A DNA stretch of 64,000 nt, taken from the NCBI RefSeq assembly GCF_000498755.1, contig NZ_AXUS01000005.1, positions 1 through 64,000 on the forward strand, given 5' to 3'. Each line of letters starts with the position of its first letter. Position 1 is the stretch's first letter. A program made the position numbers and the translations under genes. The notes under the pieces are model-generated. The model was not told the origin of the DNA, searched no databases, and saw nothing but the letters and a program-made list of their open reading frames with translations. The DNA comes from Clostridioides mangenotii TR. GTDB lineage: Bacteria; Bacillota; Clostridia; Peptostreptococcales; Peptostreptococcaceae. Shown one piece after another: positions 56,857 through 64,000 of this stretch.

Positions 56857-57990
56857 ATGATAGAGATAAAAAATGTAACGAAAAAAATTGGAAAAAAAAC
56901 TATATTAAAGGATATTTCACTATCGATAGATACGGGAATGTTGGTTGTTCTTATAGGATCTAGTGGTTGTGGAAAGACAACAACGCTAAAGCTTATAAAT
57001 AAATTAATAAAACCAACATCAGGAGAAATATATATTGACGATAAACCTATTTCAAAGCAAAATGTTATCGATTTAAGAAGGAATATTGGGTATGTGATTC
57101 AGAATACAGGTCTGTTTCCACATACAATTAAAGAAAATATTGAATTAATTCCAAGATTGAAGAAAGAAAAATCAATACAGGAAATAGAGCAAAAGACTGT
57201 AGATTTACTTAAAATGGTCGATTTAGATAGTAGTGAGTACTTAAACAAATACCCTTCAGAATTAAGTGGTGGACAGCAACAGAGAATAGGTGTTGTAAGA
57301 GCGATAGCAACAGATGCTGATATAATACTTATGGATGAACCTTTTAGCGCACTAGATCCGATAACTAGAACTACACTTCAGGAGGAATTATTCAATTTAC
57401 AAGATGAACTAAAAAAGACAATAATATTTGTTACTCATGATATGGATGAGGCATTAAAGATTGCAGATAAAATTTGTATAATGGAAAATGGTTGTATAGC
57501 GCAGTTTGATACCCCTGAGAATATACTTAGAAAGCCAGCAAATGATTTTGTAAAAGACTTTGTAGGAGAAAATAGACTTTGGGATAATCCTGAGTATATA
57601 AAAGCTAAGGATATAATGATAAAAAAACCTATATCTGTTAAGGGAAACCGTAGAGTTACTCAAGGAATTGAGATAATGAGAACTAGCAAGGTAGATAGTT
57701 TATTGATAGTAGACAAGGAATATCACTTAGCTGGTATAGTAACAGTAAAAGATATAAAAGCTACCTTTGATAAATCTACTATACTACAAGATATAATGTC
57801 AAAAGATCCTCTATATGTAAATGAAAGTGATACACTAGTTGAAGTCTTAGAAGTCATGAATAAAAATTCAGTTGGATACATCCCTGTTATCTCATCTAAG
57901 GGAACTTTAGTAGGGTTAATCACACGAAGTAGTTTGATTTCAGTATTGAGTGAACAATTCCTTGAGATGGAGGTGAGTATACTTGGATAG
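56857..57990 (+). CDS. opuCA: Glycine betaine/carnitine/choline ABC transporter, ATP-binding protein
   Basis: ATPase of 377 residues: Walker A GSSGCGKTT, signature LSGGQQQR, Walker B ILMDEPFSALDP, and two C-terminal CBS domains (about 250-375) that sense ionic strength or cyclic dinucleotides in OpuA/OpuC transporters. It overlaps the permease gene by eight bases. Confidence 0.9.
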   Translation: MIEIKNVTKKIGKKTILKDISLSIDTGMLVVLIGSSGCGKTTTLKLINKLIKPTSGEIYIDDKPISKQNVIDLRRNIGYVIQNTGLFPHTIKENIELIPRLKKEKSIQEIEQKTVDLLKMVDLDSSEYLNKYPSELSGGQQQRIGVVRAIATDADIILMDEPFSALDPITRTTLQEELFNLQDELKKTIIFVTHDMDEALKIADKICIMENGCIAQFDTPENILRKPANDFVKDFVGENRLWDNPEYIKAKDIMIKKPISVKGNRRVTQGIEIMRTSKVDSLLIVDKEYHLAGIVTVKDIKATFDKSTILQDIMSKDPLYVNESDTLVEVLEVMNKNSVGYIPVISSKGTLVGLITRSSLISVLSEQFLEMEVSILG

Positions 57991-59533
57991 TTTTTTTAAT
58001 TTCTTAATACAACAAAAAGGTAAAATTATAGAGTTATTTCTTCAACATATTAGCTTAACGGCAACAGCGATAATAATAGCTGTAATAGTTGGAGTTCCTC
58101 TTGGTATTTTGATATCTAGGACTCCGAAACTTAGAAAAATAGTGTTAGGTTTCGTAAACTTGGTACAAGCTGTTCCATCTATGGCGTTACTTGGGCTACT
58201 TGTTCCTATCCTCGGTATAGGAAGCAAGCCAGCTATATTTTCAGTAGTTATATACTCGCTACTTCCTATTGTAAAAAATACGTATATAGGTATTAGCAGT
58301 ATTGATCCAGTAGTATTGGAGTCTGCAAAAGGTATAGGACTTACAAAAAATCAGACATTATTTAGAATACAATTTCCACTAGCTCTACCAATAATAATGG
58401 GAGGGGTCAGAATATCGGCTGTAACAGCAGTTGGACTAATGACACTTGCAGCATTTATAGGAGCAGGTGGGCTTGGATACTTAGTATTCTCTGGGGTTCA
58501 AACTGTAAACAACAGTATGATACTTGCAGGGGCAATACCTTCATGTATATTAGCCCTTTTGGTAGATTACATATTCTCGCAGATAGAAATAGCAGTAACT
58601 CCAAAAGGATTGGATCTTAAAAGGGGTAAAAAGAACTTTATAGGCTTAAAGGTCGTAAGCGCCATACTTATTGTAACAATAATAGTTACGGGAATAGCTC
58701 CAGCGATATCTGGCAAAAAAGATACGATAACGATTGGGTCAAAAAACTTTACAGAGCAATTAGTTCTAGGTAATATGTACGCTGATTTAGTAGAGGAGAA
58801 TACAGATTTAAATGTAGAGAGAAAGTTAAACTTAGGCGGATCTTCAGTAACATTTAACGCTCTTGATAGTGGAGAATTAGATATGTATGTCGATTATACT
58901 GGTACTATATTATTGAATATAATGAATCATGAAATAATCAGAGATCCTGATAAAACGTATAAAACAACAAAAAATTATATGGAAAAAGAACATAATATAA
59001 CATTGCTTGATCCTCTAGGTTATAACAACACATTTACACTTGCTATGAAACCAGAGGTCGCAGAAAAATACGGTCTAAATTCTATGTCGGACTTAAGTAA
59101 ATTCAGTAAGGATATGATTCTTTCATGTACACTTGAGTTTGAAAACAGAGAAGACGCTTATATTGGATTATCAAAATTATACGGTATGAAATTTAAAGAT
59201 GTTAAAGCAGTAGATGGAAGTTTAAGATATCTAGCTATTAAAAATAACGAGGCTCAAGTAATAGACACTAACTCAACAGAGGGTCTTATCAAAAAATACA
59301 AACTTAAAATACTAGAGGATGACAAGGCATTTTTCCCACCATACTATGCAACACCTATGGTTAGAGAAGAAACTTTAGAAAAATATCCAGAGCTTAAAAA
59401 AGTTTTAAACATGTTGTCTAATAAAGTTGATCAAGAAACTATGATAGAACTTAATTACCAAGTAGACGAACTTGGAAAATCTCCAGAAGATGTAGCTCAT
59501 GAATTCTTAGTAAAAGAAGGATTAGTTAAATAG
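57983..59533 (+). CDS. opuCB: Osmolyte ABC transporter, fused permease and substrate-binding protein
   Basis: Protein of 516 residues. The N-terminal 220 residues form a permease with five to six membrane segments and the EAA-type loop (ESAKGIGLTKNQTLFRIQFPLALP). A further membrane helix leads to an extracellular binding domain (TITIGSKNFTEQLVLGNMYADL, VDYTGTILLNIM) of the betaine/choline type. The fusion makes a two-gene importer. TTG start after GGAGGTGAG. Confidence 0.9.
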   Translation: MDSFFNFLIQQKGKIIELFLQHISLTATAIIIAVIVGVPLGILISRTPKLRKIVLGFVNLVQAVPSMALLGLLVPILGIGSKPAIFSVVIYSLLPIVKNTYIGISSIDPVVLESAKGIGLTKNQTLFRIQFPLALPIIMGGVRISAVTAVGLMTLAAFIGAGGLGYLVFSGVQTVNNSMILAGAIPSCILALLVDYIFSQIEIAVTPKGLDLKRGKKNFIGLKVVSAILIVTIIVTGIAPAISGKKDTITIGSKNFTEQLVLGNMYADLVEENTDLNVERKLNLGGSSVTFNALDSGELDMYVDYTGTILLNIMNHEIIRDPDKTYKTTKNYMEKEHNITLLDPLGYNNTFTLAMKPEVAEKYGLNSMSDLSKFSKDMILSCTLEFENREDAYIGLSKLYGMKFKDVKAVDGSLRYLAIKNNEAQVIDTNSTEGLIKKYKLKILEDDKAFFPPYYATPMVREETLEKYPELKKVLNMLSNKVDQETMIELNYQVDELGKSPEDVAHEFLVKEGLVK

Positions 59534-59640
59534 GTTTAAAGGGATTAAAAAAAGACAGGAAGAAAGAAGTGGTTAATAAAGATTTTAACTATATTTACAC
59601 TCTTCATATTTCAAGCAGAACTAGAATTAAGAAAAATCAA

Positions 59641-59693
59641 AAAAGAGTTGCCTAAAAAGTTATTTATACAAACTTTTCAGGCAACTCTTTTTA
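59641..59693. terminator. Bidirectional terminator between convergent genes
   Basis: Arms of 21 bases (AAAAGAGTTGCCT and AGGCAACTCTTTT at the outer ends) with one mismatch around a ten-base loop, A and T runs on both sides. It ends opuCB (plus) and the regulator gene (minus). Confidence 0.85.
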
Positions 59694-59704
59694 ATTAATC
59701 CCAT

Positions 59705-61075
59705 TTAATTACTCATTTTATTTAATATACGTGAGAAGTTTATTTGATAAACTTTCTCTGGACGACCTCTATGTTTCTTAGAAATATTTAAATTGGCTAA
59801 TGTTGCAACTTCAGACTCGTGGAGTATACTTAATATGCGATTAGCAGTTCTAAGTGTAACATTTAAGTAGTCGGACAGTATTTTGGCTGTAATCTCATTT
59901 GTACCTCTCTCATCAATCACAGACATTATTTTAGATATATTTGCACTCGAAAGTGGAATATACGATGTAAGTTTATCTACAATAAGGCTGTCAGCTGCAT
60001 TGATAATTTTATTTTCAGAGTAAAGCGGACCAATCACTTGATTGGCGTCATCGATGATATAAGTGCAACTACCTCCAAGTTCTGCTGATTTAATATTTGC
60101 ATTTCTAGCATTGCTTTCGGAGTGTGTCTTTGTATTTCCTATTCCCCATCCGATATTTATGTTGTAGGAAATATTATTTAGTACATCATCGATAAAGAAA
60201 TCTCTATATCCATTTGTTAATTTATACAAGGTGTCTTTCGTAGTGTGTATTTCAATTTTCATGGAACTTTTAATTACCTGCATATTGTAGTAACCATTTT
60301 TAACTAATAAATCTGAAACTAGACTGCAAAGTCTAGCTAAAATTTCATCATTATCAAATACAAATTTTTCATCACTGTACTCAGCACTGTCGATTGTTAT
60401 AATTCCTGTCGCAAGTTTATTTTTATCTAATCTATCAAATTCTAATTTATTAAGTACATTTAAAAAAGTATTTAGTATAGATTCAGATGATGGAGACATG
60501 TATACGCACTTGTATCCTAAGTCATTTAAGATATTGCTGAGTATATAGTTTCTAGTTATCGATAAATTTATCTTATTATTTTTCCATAAATCTAGATGAA
60601 TGTCCAAAAGTATATCGTTGAGAATTTTAAAGTCGCGTACTGGTTGGTCAATATCAAAATCGCGAATTGTATACGGACACCTTTCATGGTCTATCAATGA
60701 GTATATATCGTAGTAGTTGTTATCCAACCTCAAAAAATCCATGAACATTTTAGATATATCTAAGCTCCTATCTTCAATCAATTCTTTAAATATATATTTG
60801 TAGAAATCTCTATCTCCTAGCCTTAAGTAATCCATTGGAACAGCAATATTTTCAACGCTTTCTTTAATCATTGAATACGCTATAACACCACTACATACAA
60901 AGGCATCATATTTCTTTACATTTTCATTGTAGATGTTAATAAGTTTTGTGTAAGAATCGAAATTATCTACTACAATAAGATCTACTTCGCATTTATCGCC
61001 TATTTTATCTATAGTTTTATAAAACCAATCATTTATATAATAATCGGTAGTAATGAAACCTATTCTATATTTCAT
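59705..61075 (-). CDS. Unfamiliar three-domain transcriptional regulator
   Basis: Protein of 456 residues I cannot assign to a named family. The first 170 or so residues resemble a PrpR-N-type sensor (YDAFVCSGVIAYSMIKESVENIAVP). The middle (about 220-350) looks like a degenerate GGDEF/nucleotide-cyclase fold (INIGWGIGN, then SESNARNANIKS). The C-terminal 80 residues form a winged helix-turn-helix (KILSDYLNVTLRTANRILSIL, HRGRPEKVYQI). It is divergent from the M20 peptidase and YjiH/YjiG genes; repeated sites in both promoters suggest it controls that unit and itself. Confidence 0.6.
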   Translation of the reverse strand: MKYRIGFITTDYYINDWFYKTIDKIGDKCEVDLIVVDNFDSYTKLINIYNENVKKYDAFVCSGVIAYSMIKESVENIAVPMDYLRLGDRDFYKYIFKELIEDRSLDISKMFMDFLRLDNNYYDIYSLIDHERCPYTIRDFDIDQPVRDFKILNDILLDIHLDLWKNNKINLSITRNYILSNILNDLGYKCVYMSPSSESILNTFLNVLNKLEFDRLDKNKLATGIITIDSAEYSDEKFVFDNDEILARLCSLVSDLLVKNGYYNMQVIKSSMKIEIHTTKDTLYKLTNGYRDFFIDDVLNNISYNINIGWGIGNTKTHSESNARNANIKSAELGGSCTYIIDDANQVIGPLYSENKIINAADSLIVDKLTSYIPLSSANISKIMSVIDERGTNEITAKILSDYLNVTLRTANRILSILHESEVATLANLNISKKHRGRPEKVYQINFSRILNKMSN

Positions 61076-61109
61076 TTTTTCCTCCTTTAATTACATGTCA
61101 AGAAGTACT

Positions 61110-61285
61110 AGTCCAAATTAATTCTATAATAGTCTTTAAATAGAGTCAATATTTTCTGAAAATAAATAGAAAAATATGTGGTTTAATAAGCTGAACATGT
61201 AAAATAACGAAAAATCAGAAAATAAAAAAAGTATTGACGAATCAAATAAAATGGTGGTATTCTCAATACAAGACTAGTCTTTAAA
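61110..61285. promoter_or_regulatory. Divergent promoters with repeated operator-like sites
   Basis: Minus-strand promoter: TTGACT (61149-61144), 17-base spacer, TAGAAT (61126-61121). Plus-strand promoter: TTGACG (61234-61239), 17-base spacer, GTATTC (61257-61262). TAGTCTTTAAA occurs exactly at 61130-61140, inside the minus spacer, and at 61275-61285, just after the plus -10, where it is part of the palindrome AAGACTAGTCTT. A third partial copy (CTAGTCCAAA) is near 61109. The rest of the 300-base gap is AT-rich. Confidence 0.6.
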
Positions 61286-61375
61286 CATTTCCAAAATAGA
61301 AAAAAGACAATGAAACTATGACAAATAGAGTAAATAGCAATATAAGACAAGATTAAACAATTAGGGGTGAATATT

Positions 61376-62547
61376 TTGAATAATTATTTAAATGAAATTA
61401 ATGGATTTATCGACAGTAAAAAAATGAAATTATTGATTTATGGGAAGAGATAGTTAACCTAGAAAGTTTTACTGCTGACAAACAGAGTGTAAACATTGTA
61501 GCCAATAGAATGAAAACTGAATTTGTAAAAGAAGGATTTGATGTAGAACTGATAGATGTTGGACCAAACGGCAATACATTAGTTGCAACTCTAGGATTGG
61601 ACAGAGGTAAAGAACCAGTTATATTCTCAGGACATATGGATACTGTATTCAAAAATGGAACTTTTGGAGAAAATCCTTTTAGAATCGAAGGCGATAAGGC
61701 ATATGGACCTGGAGCTTTAGATATGAAAGGCGGAATAGTAATAGCATTATACGTAATTAAGGCTTTAAACTCAATTGGATACGATGAAAGACCATTAAAA
61801 GTAATATTATCAGGTGATGAAGAAAGTGGACACGAAGGTTCAACAGGAGAGAAAGCATTACTAGATGCAGCAAAAGGCGGATACTGTGCATTCAACATGG
61901 AGACAGCACTAGTAAACAACAGCTTATGTACTGGAAGAAAAGGAAGAATTGGATGTGTTGTTGAGGTAGAAGGTGTTGAAACACATGCAGGAAATGACTT
62001 TGCAGGCGGAATAAATGCTATTGAAGAAATGGCTCACAAGATATTAGAAATACAAAATTTAACAGATCTTGATGAGGGTGTAACAGCGAGTGTAAGTGTT
62101 ATTAGCGGTGGTAGAATACCAAATGCAATACCAAAAGACTGTAAAATAGATGTAGACATAAGATTTGACAAAGTTGAAGATATGGATTCAATAAAACAAA
62201 AAGTAAATGATATTTGTGCTAAAACTTATGTAGATGGTACAACAACTAAAGTAAGCTACATAGCTCAATTAATGGCTTTTGAAACTACTGAAAATGTTAT
62301 GAAATTCTATGATTTTGTAAATGAAGTTTGCCATGAGAACGGTTTCGCGAAGTTTGGATCTAAGAGACTAGGCGGAAGTTCAGACGCAAGTTACTTGACT
62401 ATTGCAAACGTTCCCACTCTATGTGCATTTGGTGTTCAAGGTCAATGGAATCATACAGTTAGAGAGTATGCGCTTGTAAATTCAATGTTTGAGAGAGCAA
62501 AGATAATATCAACAGTTGTACTTAACTTAGATAGATTTATATACTAA
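61376..62547 (+). pseudogene. M20-family metallopeptidase (YgeY/CPG2-like), frameshifted near the start
   Basis: Nearly complete M20 hydrolase of about 390 residues. A TTG start after AGGGGTGA opens a frame that stops after 25 codons; the rest is open from upstream of an ATG at 61510. One A missing in the seven-A run at 61418-61424 explains it (KKNEIIDLWEEIVNLE restored). Metal ligands are visible in SGHMDTVF, GALDMKGG, GDEESGHEG and near the C-terminus. If real, a shortened protein from 61510 would lack the first 45 residues. The substrate is probably a peptide or amidated amino acid. Confidence 0.8.
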
Positions 62548-62568
62548 AAATTGTAGGGGGAATTAAAT

Positions 62569-63210
62569 ATGGAAAAAGCAAATGAGCCAAATAACGTAAC
62601 TTGGAAAGGCTACCTGTCACTATTTTTTCTTATAGTATTATTCTCTGGGGTTTTCAAAGATGCAAATAGTTTTTTAAAGGCATTTGACTTCGCAAACCTT
62701 ACAGGAAGCTTTGGACAGATAGTTGATGGAGTAGACTTTACAGGAAAAGGCGGAACTGGAGCTAAAGATGGATTTCTATTCGCTTTAACATTAGTTCCTA
62801 CTGTATCACTTGCAGTTGGACTTATAGATGTAGTTGAGACAATGGGGGCAATGAAAGCCGCAGCAAAGCTATTTAATCCTATTCTTAGACCTTTACTTGG
62901 AATACCAGGAGCTGCTGGCATAGCCTTCGTATCATCTTTCACTAGTTCGGACGTAGCTTCTATAATGACTAAAGAACTTGTTGAGAGTGGAGATCTGACA
63001 GATGATGAACGTACAATATTCGTAGCATATCAGTATGCAGGTTCAGCCGTAATACTTAATACTATTAATACACAGGCACCTTTACTTCCAATAGCACTTA
63101 TGGCAGTTGGTCCAATAATCTTAATAGAGATATTCTGTAAGTTATTAGGTGCGAATTTAATAAGACTTTATATCAATATAAAAAATAAAAAGCAAGGGAG
63201 TGTTGCATAA
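62569..63210 (+). CDS. YjiH-family nucleoside-recognition (Gate) membrane protein
   Basis: Membrane protein of 213 residues with about four hydrophobic segments and the Gate-domain motif FVSSFTSSDVASIMTKELVESG. GGGGG precedes the start, 21 bases after the peptidase. In enterobacteria yjiH and yjiG lie beside iadA, the isoaspartyl dipeptidase gene, so a peptide- or amino-acid-related transport role with the M20 enzyme is plausible. Confidence 0.82.
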   Translation: MEKANEPNNVTWKGYLSLFFLIVLFSGVFKDANSFLKAFDFANLTGSFGQIVDGVDFTGKGGTGAKDGFLFALTLVPTVSLAVGLIDVVETMGAMKAAAKLFNPILRPLLGIPGAAGIAFVSSFTSSDVASIMTKELVESGDLTDDERTIFVAYQYAGSAVILNTINTQAPLLPIALMAVGPIILIEIFCKLLGANLIRLYINIKNKKQGSVA

Positions 63211-63716
63211 TGACTCAACAAGCAGGAAATGTAGTTGAGAATAAAAAACCAAGGAAGTCTGTCGTTGAGATATTTATGAACGGTGCAAAAAAAGGATTTT
63301 ATATAGGTGTAGAACAAATACTACCTGCCATGATAATGGGTTATATGATAGTTACATTCTTACAATTAACAGGACTAGTCGATGTATTTGGTAAGGTATT
63401 TGGACCAGTTATGGGTATCTTTGGACTGCCAGGAGAATCTGTGGTTGTATTGATATCAGCATTCTTTGCAAAAGCAGCAGGTGCGGCTACGGCGGCAAAT
63501 CTATTTGCTCAAGGTCTTATTACAGCTCCACAAGCTACAATACTTATAATGCCGTGTATGTTAATGGGTACACTAGTTGGACATTATGCAAGAATAGTTT
63601 TAGTTGCAAATACTAGTGCAAAATATAGAGGTATATTGTTATTAGTTCCTATATTCGACTCAGTGGTAGGTATGCTACTTATGAGATTATTCTTAACTTT
63701 ATCGGGACTTATGTAA
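63210..63716 (+). CDS. YjiG-family membrane protein
   Basis: Membrane protein of 168 residues with four hydrophobic segments and a Gate-type core (FFAKAAGAATAANLFAQGLI). It overlaps the YjiH gene by one base, so the two probably form a complex. The pair resembles the two halves of SpmA/SpmB-type proteins. Substrate unknown. Confidence 0.82.
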   Translation: MTQQAGNVVENKKPRKSVVEIFMNGAKKGFYIGVEQILPAMIMGYMIVTFLQLTGLVDVFGKVFGPVMGIFGLPGESVVVLISAFFAKAAGAATAANLFAQGLITAPQATILIMPCMLMGTLVGHYARIVLVANTSAKYRGILLLVPIFDSVVGMLLMRLFLTLSGLM

Positions 63717-63786
63717 TTTGATTATTTTTAAAGTTTGAGTATACAAAATTACAACGTTTGCACAAAGTTGTTCATATAGTTTACAA

Positions 63787-63828
63787 AATATCAAATACAG
63801 TTTATAACTGCATTTGATATTGATTTTT
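63787..63828 (+). terminator. Terminator after the YjiG gene
   Basis: Arms AATATCAAAT/ATTTGATATT around a 15-base loop, followed by GATTTTT. It ends the peptidase-YjiH-YjiG unit. The rest of 63717-63917 shows no gene. Confidence 0.7.
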
Positions 63829-63917
63829 AAATAAAAATTCTAAATTAATTATATTGTAAACCATTGAAATTGGTGATAACATCTTTTTAGAGACATATTA
63901 ATCTAGGAGGATTTGAC

Positions 63918-64000
63918 ATGAAAGAGATATGCTTAAAAAATGATACTAAAGTTGTTATTAGAGATGGAAAAAAAGAAGATGCACAAGCGGTAATCGATTT
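63918..64000 (+). CDS. N-terminus of a probable GNAT acetyltransferase (cut by window edge)
   Basis: AGGAGG, seven bases, then ATG opens a frame that runs to the edge. The visible 27 residues include VVIRDGKKEDAQAVIDF, like the first strand and helix of GNAT N-acetyltransferases. Too short to say more. Confidence 0.5.
   Translation, partial: MKEICLKNDTKVVIRDGKKEDAQAVID

Overview
The window is a low-GC, AT-rich Firmicute chromosome segment. Gene content and order (yicC-gmk-rpoZ-coaBC-priA-def-fmt, rsmB-rlmN-stp-prkC-rsgA-rpe-thiN-spoVM-rpmB-asp23-fakA-recG-rsmD-coaD-ylbJ-tmcAL-ackA-yceD-rpmF-fapR-plsX-fab) point to Clostridia, most likely Peptostreptococcaceae near Clostridioides. SpoVM and YlbJ indicate a spore-forming ancestry. 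No rRNA, tRNA, CRISPR array or intact transposon was seen.

Layout. 0-5 kb: a 2,3-butanediol dehydrogenase gene behind a sigma-54-type promoter with three upstream activator repeats, next to its probable activator acoR (frameshifted); then a Crp/Fnr regulator divergent from a ferredoxin and a 4Fe-4S membrane protein. 5.05-5.95 kb: a fused pair of decayed fragments, one copied from the histidine kinase/lspA junction at 10.5-10.8 kb and one from the acoR 5' region at 2.9-3.5 kb. 6-10.7 kb: a lantibiotic-immunity/CprABC-like ABC exporter with a two-component system. 10.8-15 kb: lspA, rluD, pyrR and an antibiotic-resistance-type ABC-F gene with a long leader that encodes a three-residue peptide. 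15-43.4 kb: housekeeping genes for ribosome rescue (rqcH), lysine/peptidoglycan (dapF), nucleotides, CoA, replication restart, N-formylmethionine handling, rRNA modification, PP2C/PASTA-kinase signalling, thiamine and fatty-acid kinase. 43.4-48.4 kb: a recombinase-like protein with altered catalytic residues, ylbJ, tmcAL and ackA. 48.5-56.6 kb: yceD-rpmF and a FapR-controlled fatty acid synthesis operon. 56.8-59.5 kb: a two-gene OpuC-type osmolyte importer. 59.7-63.7 kb: an unfamiliar three-domain regulator divergent from an M20 peptidase and a YjiH/YjiG membrane pair, with repeated operator-like sites between. The right edge cuts a GNAT-like gene.

A theme of the window is damage by single missing bases. 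acoR, the first def, fmt, the DUF116 gene, a FabG-like reductase and the M20 peptidase are each broken once, always in the sense of one lost base, often in a homopolymer run. Since fmt and def are normally needed, sequencing or assembly error must be excluded before calling these pseudogenes. The fused duplicate at 5-6 kb cannot be explained that way: it looks like the scar of a tandem duplication followed by reciprocal loss.
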